A DNA stretch of 64,000 nt, taken from NCBI RefSeq assembly GCF_000688375.1, contig NZ_JIAF01000004.1:434001-498000 (forward strand), in the 5' to 3' direction. Both the position numbers and the translations under genes were made by a program. The DNA comes from Prevotella sp. HUN102. Its GTDB lineage: Bacteria > Bacteroidota > Bacteroidia > Bacteroidales > Bacteroidaceae. The stretch's first letter is position 1. Every line of letters starts with the position of its first letter. The notes beneath the pieces were generated by a model. That model ran no database searches and was not told the origin of the DNA. It saw only the letters and a list, made by a program, of their open reading frames with translations. Of this stretch, positions 61,715 through 64,000 are shown piece after piece.

Positions 61715-61835
61715 CTTCGCAAAAACACAGCGCATTCTTCGCAAAAATGGAATGTATTCTTGCGAAGATTGTATTATATTCTTCGCAAGATTGGAAATCG
61801 AATTTTAATGCGCTTATTTTCAGATAATTATAAAA
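61715..61835. repeat. Short CTTCGCAAG element with tail, copy 5
   Basis: CTTCGCAAA, CTTCGCAAA, CTTGCGAAG and CTTCGCAAG are centred at 61719, 61741, 61763 and 61785, exactly 22 bp apart. The tail (TGGAAAT.. TTATTTTCAG) follows with the same spacing but weaker sequence. No gene in 61521-61947. Confidence 0.78.
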
Positions 61836-61947
61836 TATCAGAAAGTTGAGCATTTACTACGTTTCTCTCTTCAATCATTTCTCTTGCAAAGTAGCTTTCT
61901 CACATTCCTGTTTGCCTGCCATAGCTTGGGAGTAGGTGTACTTTCGG

Positions 61948-63939
61948 TTAGAATTTCCACCTCATCTGCAATTCAAGGTCGGTCATTGAAGAGGCATCTA
62001 TCTGTTGCATTCCTGACGAAATATGGGCGCGGTCGAAATAATGGGTCGTGCCGCATTTCAGAATAAACATCAGATGCTTGCCCACATCGGCACGGGCAAA
62101 GAGCGAACAATGGATGCCTTCGCCGTAGAAGACCGGAAAGCTGAAGGAATAGAGCGGTCCCTGCTCGTAGGTATAGAGGCGTGAGGCGAAGTCGTCGGTA
62201 TGGAAATAACCCAATGCAGCCGACGCTTGAAGCCAAGCGAACGGTTGCCACGTGGCGTGCTCGCTGACCATATAGCCGAAGGAGGCGTCTCCGTAGTTGC
62301 TATGGGCGAGGTCTATCTGCGTTTTGCACGACCACGAGGCTTCGGAATAAGCAAAGGCGAATCGTGCCCGTTGCGTGGTTTCGCCCACGAGTTCGGTCTT
62401 TTCGGCATTGTCCCTCGTACGGATTTTCAGTCGGTAGCGAGCCGAAAGCGTATAGTTGCCACGATTATAGACGGCAGCTATCAGATTGTCCCACGCATCG
62501 CTTGCAATGGAAGCCTGATAGCGGGGCTTTGCGAAGTAGGCATAATCGGTGTAGGCAGTCAGCGAGAGACAGCTATTAACCTTCCAGTTTGCACCCAAGA
62601 GCAGACCGTTCTCGTTTTGCGTGCGCCCTCCTTCGCTGAAACTTGCGGCGTGGAGTGAGTAATACCGGTGGCCGTAGAAGCGTTGAATCGCCATCAGCGA
62701 AAGCATTTCCGTGGCTTGAAACGAAAGGGAATTGAGCATTGCAATGCTGCCGCTGCCTCTCGTTGCCGTTTCGCCGCTGAAGTTCCACCGATGGTTGATG
62801 AACCCGTAGTTCACGCTCACGTTCCAGAAATCGTTTCCCTGTGGATAATAGAGCCGATACTGCTGCGAAGTGTTCGGTCGCAAGGATTTGTAGAAGCGAG
62901 TGTAAAGCCCCGTCAGCCCGATATGGAATCCGTTGCCTGCCCACTGAAGATTTCCGCCGGCCGTGGTCTGCGAGGCGTTTCGCTTCTTTTCCATTTCCTT
63001 TTCCGTCCGGTGATAGCCCGTTTTCAATATTGTTTGGATGTTTCCATCGTCGTTCAGCGTTGCGTCTATTCGTCTGTACGACGCAAATGCCGTCATATCA
63101 ATGCGCTTTGAAAGCTGAATGGTTGCCGCTGCACCTTGCAGATAATCGGCTTGCGAGCGTGAGGAATGGGCACGAATGGTGCTGCTCCTTCGCCCGAAAG
63201 TGGAGAACATAGCCGTTTTTCCCAAATTGAAGTCGTTGTTTATTACCAGTCCCTCGCCTATTCTTACCTTATAGCATCCTACTGCCAGCGTCTTTATGCT
63301 GCCGAGTTTGCGCACCAATGCGTAAAAACTGTAATGGTCGTAGCCCAGAGAGTTTCTGTTGGCGAAGAATGGCTCGCCGGCGTCCTGCGCCCCCACCAAT
63401 CCCACTTGCAGATAGTCGCCGTAATGGAATTTATAGCGCAGCGAATGCTGATACTTGTAGCCGAGATAGCCGTTTTGGTCGCCTTTCCGTTCATAGAAAG
63501 GGAGCTTCGCCGTGAACATAATGCTGTGTTTTCCGTATTTCAATATGTTGCCGATCGATGGGAAATGCGCAGTTTCCTCCGAAGAGACGTAGACGAAATA
63601 GCAGAGCAGCTTCCGTCTGTTGGCATCCAGCGATTCGATCATCATCAGTTCGCCCAGCGTTTTCATCCCCCTGTATTGGTACACGTAAGCCTGAATCTCC
63701 TCTATCTGCTGTGCCGTAAGGAAAGGAATGCGCTCCAAGTCTTCCCTTGTTGCCGTGTTGAGATTGAGGGGATGCTGCTCCAGTTCGCAGAGAATGTCGA
63801 ATGCTTCTTCTTTCATCGTGCTGTTTTCGTCGTCCGTCATCACGAGTTCGTCGAAAACTCGCTCCCAAGAGTGCTCTTGCTGTGCGGCGGCAGTTACGGC
63901 AATAGCGCAAAGAATGGATATTATTATGGTGCGTTTCAT
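61948..63939 (-). CDS. Helix-hairpin-helix outer-membrane protein
   Basis: A 663-aa exported protein. Signal peptide (..VTAAAQ), then residues about 25-110 form a ComEA-like helix-hairpin-helix pair (LEQHPLNLNTATREDLERIPFLTAQQIEEIQAYVYQYRGMKTLGELMMI). The remaining 540 residues are barrel-like, with many alternating strands (FHYGDYLQVGLVGAQDAG, FHIGLTGLYTRFYK) ending in LELQMRWKF with the terminal Phe. The HhH part normally binds DNA non-specifically, so a role in handling extracellular DNA is conceivable but unproven; the family is widespread and uncharacterised in Bacteroidetes. A TATATTTG box lies at 63979-63986. Confidence 0.85.
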   Translation of the reverse strand: MKRTIIISILCAIAVTAAAQQEHSWERVFDELVMTDDENSTMKEEAFDILCELEQHPLNLNTATREDLERIPFLTAQQIEEIQAYVYQYRGMKTLGELMMIESLDANRRKLLCYFVYVSSEETAHFPSIGNILKYGKHSIMFTAKLPFYERKGDQNGYLGYKYQHSLRYKFHYGDYLQVGLVGAQDAGEPFFANRNSLGYDHYSFYALVRKLGSIKTLAVGCYKVRIGEGLVINNDFNLGKTAMFSTFGRRSSTIRAHSSRSQADYLQGAAATIQLSKRIDMTAFASYRRIDATLNDDGNIQTILKTGYHRTEKEMEKKRNASQTTAGGNLQWAGNGFHIGLTGLYTRFYKSLRPNTSQQYRLYYPQGNDFWNVSVNYGFINHRWNFSGETATRGSGSIAMLNSLSFQATEMLSLMAIQRFYGHRYYSLHAASFSEGGRTQNENGLLLGANWKVNSCLSLTAYTDYAYFAKPRYQASIASDAWDNLIAAVYNRGNYTLSARYRLKIRTRDNAEKTELVGETTQRARFAFAYSEASWSCKTQIDLAHSNYGDASFGYMVSEHATWQPFAWLQASAALGYFHTDDFASRLYTYEQGPLYSFSFPVFYGEGIHCSLFARADVGKHLMFILKCGTTHYFDRAHISSGMQQIDASSMTDLELQMRWKF

Positions 63940-64000
63940 AATGTCAGATTTCTTTTTCGTTTACATTTCAGTTAATTGCAAATATAGCTTATCTTGCGCA

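Overview
The window reads as chromosome of a Bacteroidales bacterium, most likely Prevotella or a close relative. Promoters follow the Bacteroidetes pattern (TTTG, 19-20 nt, TANNTTTG) and most starts lack a Shine-Dalgarno site. There are TonB-dependent receptors with carboxypeptidase-regulatory-like N-termini, a fused SecDF, a DUF4271 gene beside hemD, and signal peptides that end in Ala-Gln. No ribosomal RNA operon, phage, insertion sequence, integrase or CRISPR array was found. The base composition is moderate and even, except for an AT-rich acyltransferase gene near 54 kb.

Layout. 1-10 kb: end of a starch-binding exported enzyme, a short unknown peptide, a patatin-like lipase, a pseudouridine synthase with a long N-terminal extension, a DKNYY-repeat protein, pyridoxal kinase, a TonB receptor and a lipoprotein. 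10-19 kb: metG, then a run metK / DUF4271 / hemD / rnpA / yidD / tyrS, then tRNA-Gln. 19-30 kb, all on the minus strand: glutaminyl cyclase, an amidotransferase-dipeptidase fusion, an Lrp regulator, an LtaS-like phosphotransferase with an MsbA-like exporter, and miaB. 30-37 kb: an outer-membrane receptor, tRNA-Arg, an ADP-ribosylglycohydrolase, and an ECF sigma operon with two exported proteins. 36-47 kb: cysteine desulfidase-like enzyme, a membrane protein with its winged-helix regulator, an UPF1-like helicase, a Fic protein, an orphan ABC ATPase, YifB, a cysteine-less thioredoxin-like lipoprotein, tRNA-Leu. 47-64 kb: a gene split by one in-frame stop, a TonB-like protein, cysS, pncB, an acyltransferase beside a large cruciform, secDF, a phosphatase and rhomboid pair, HU, and a helix-hairpin-helix outer-membrane protein.

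The most unusual signal is between the genes. Long spacers hold short palindromic sites set at a strict 22-bp period, about two helical turns. One family uses CTTCGCAAG/CTTGCGAAG. It occurs in three diverged elements of about 400 bp whose first site lies exactly 113 bp from the left end each time, in five shorter elements with a conserved tail at +27, and in one array alone. Three other spacers carry 22- or 24-bp-period arrays built on unrelated palindromes, and a fourth has a related 44-bp arrangement. Nothing coded in the window explains them.

Two other local stories stand out. A 15-bp palindrome fills the spacer of the promoter of a membrane protein / winged-helix pair and recurs 70 bp downstream, a clear operator candidate. 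Also, a roughly 40-bp copy of the 3' end of cysS sits beyond a TonB-like gene, marking an old rearrangement.
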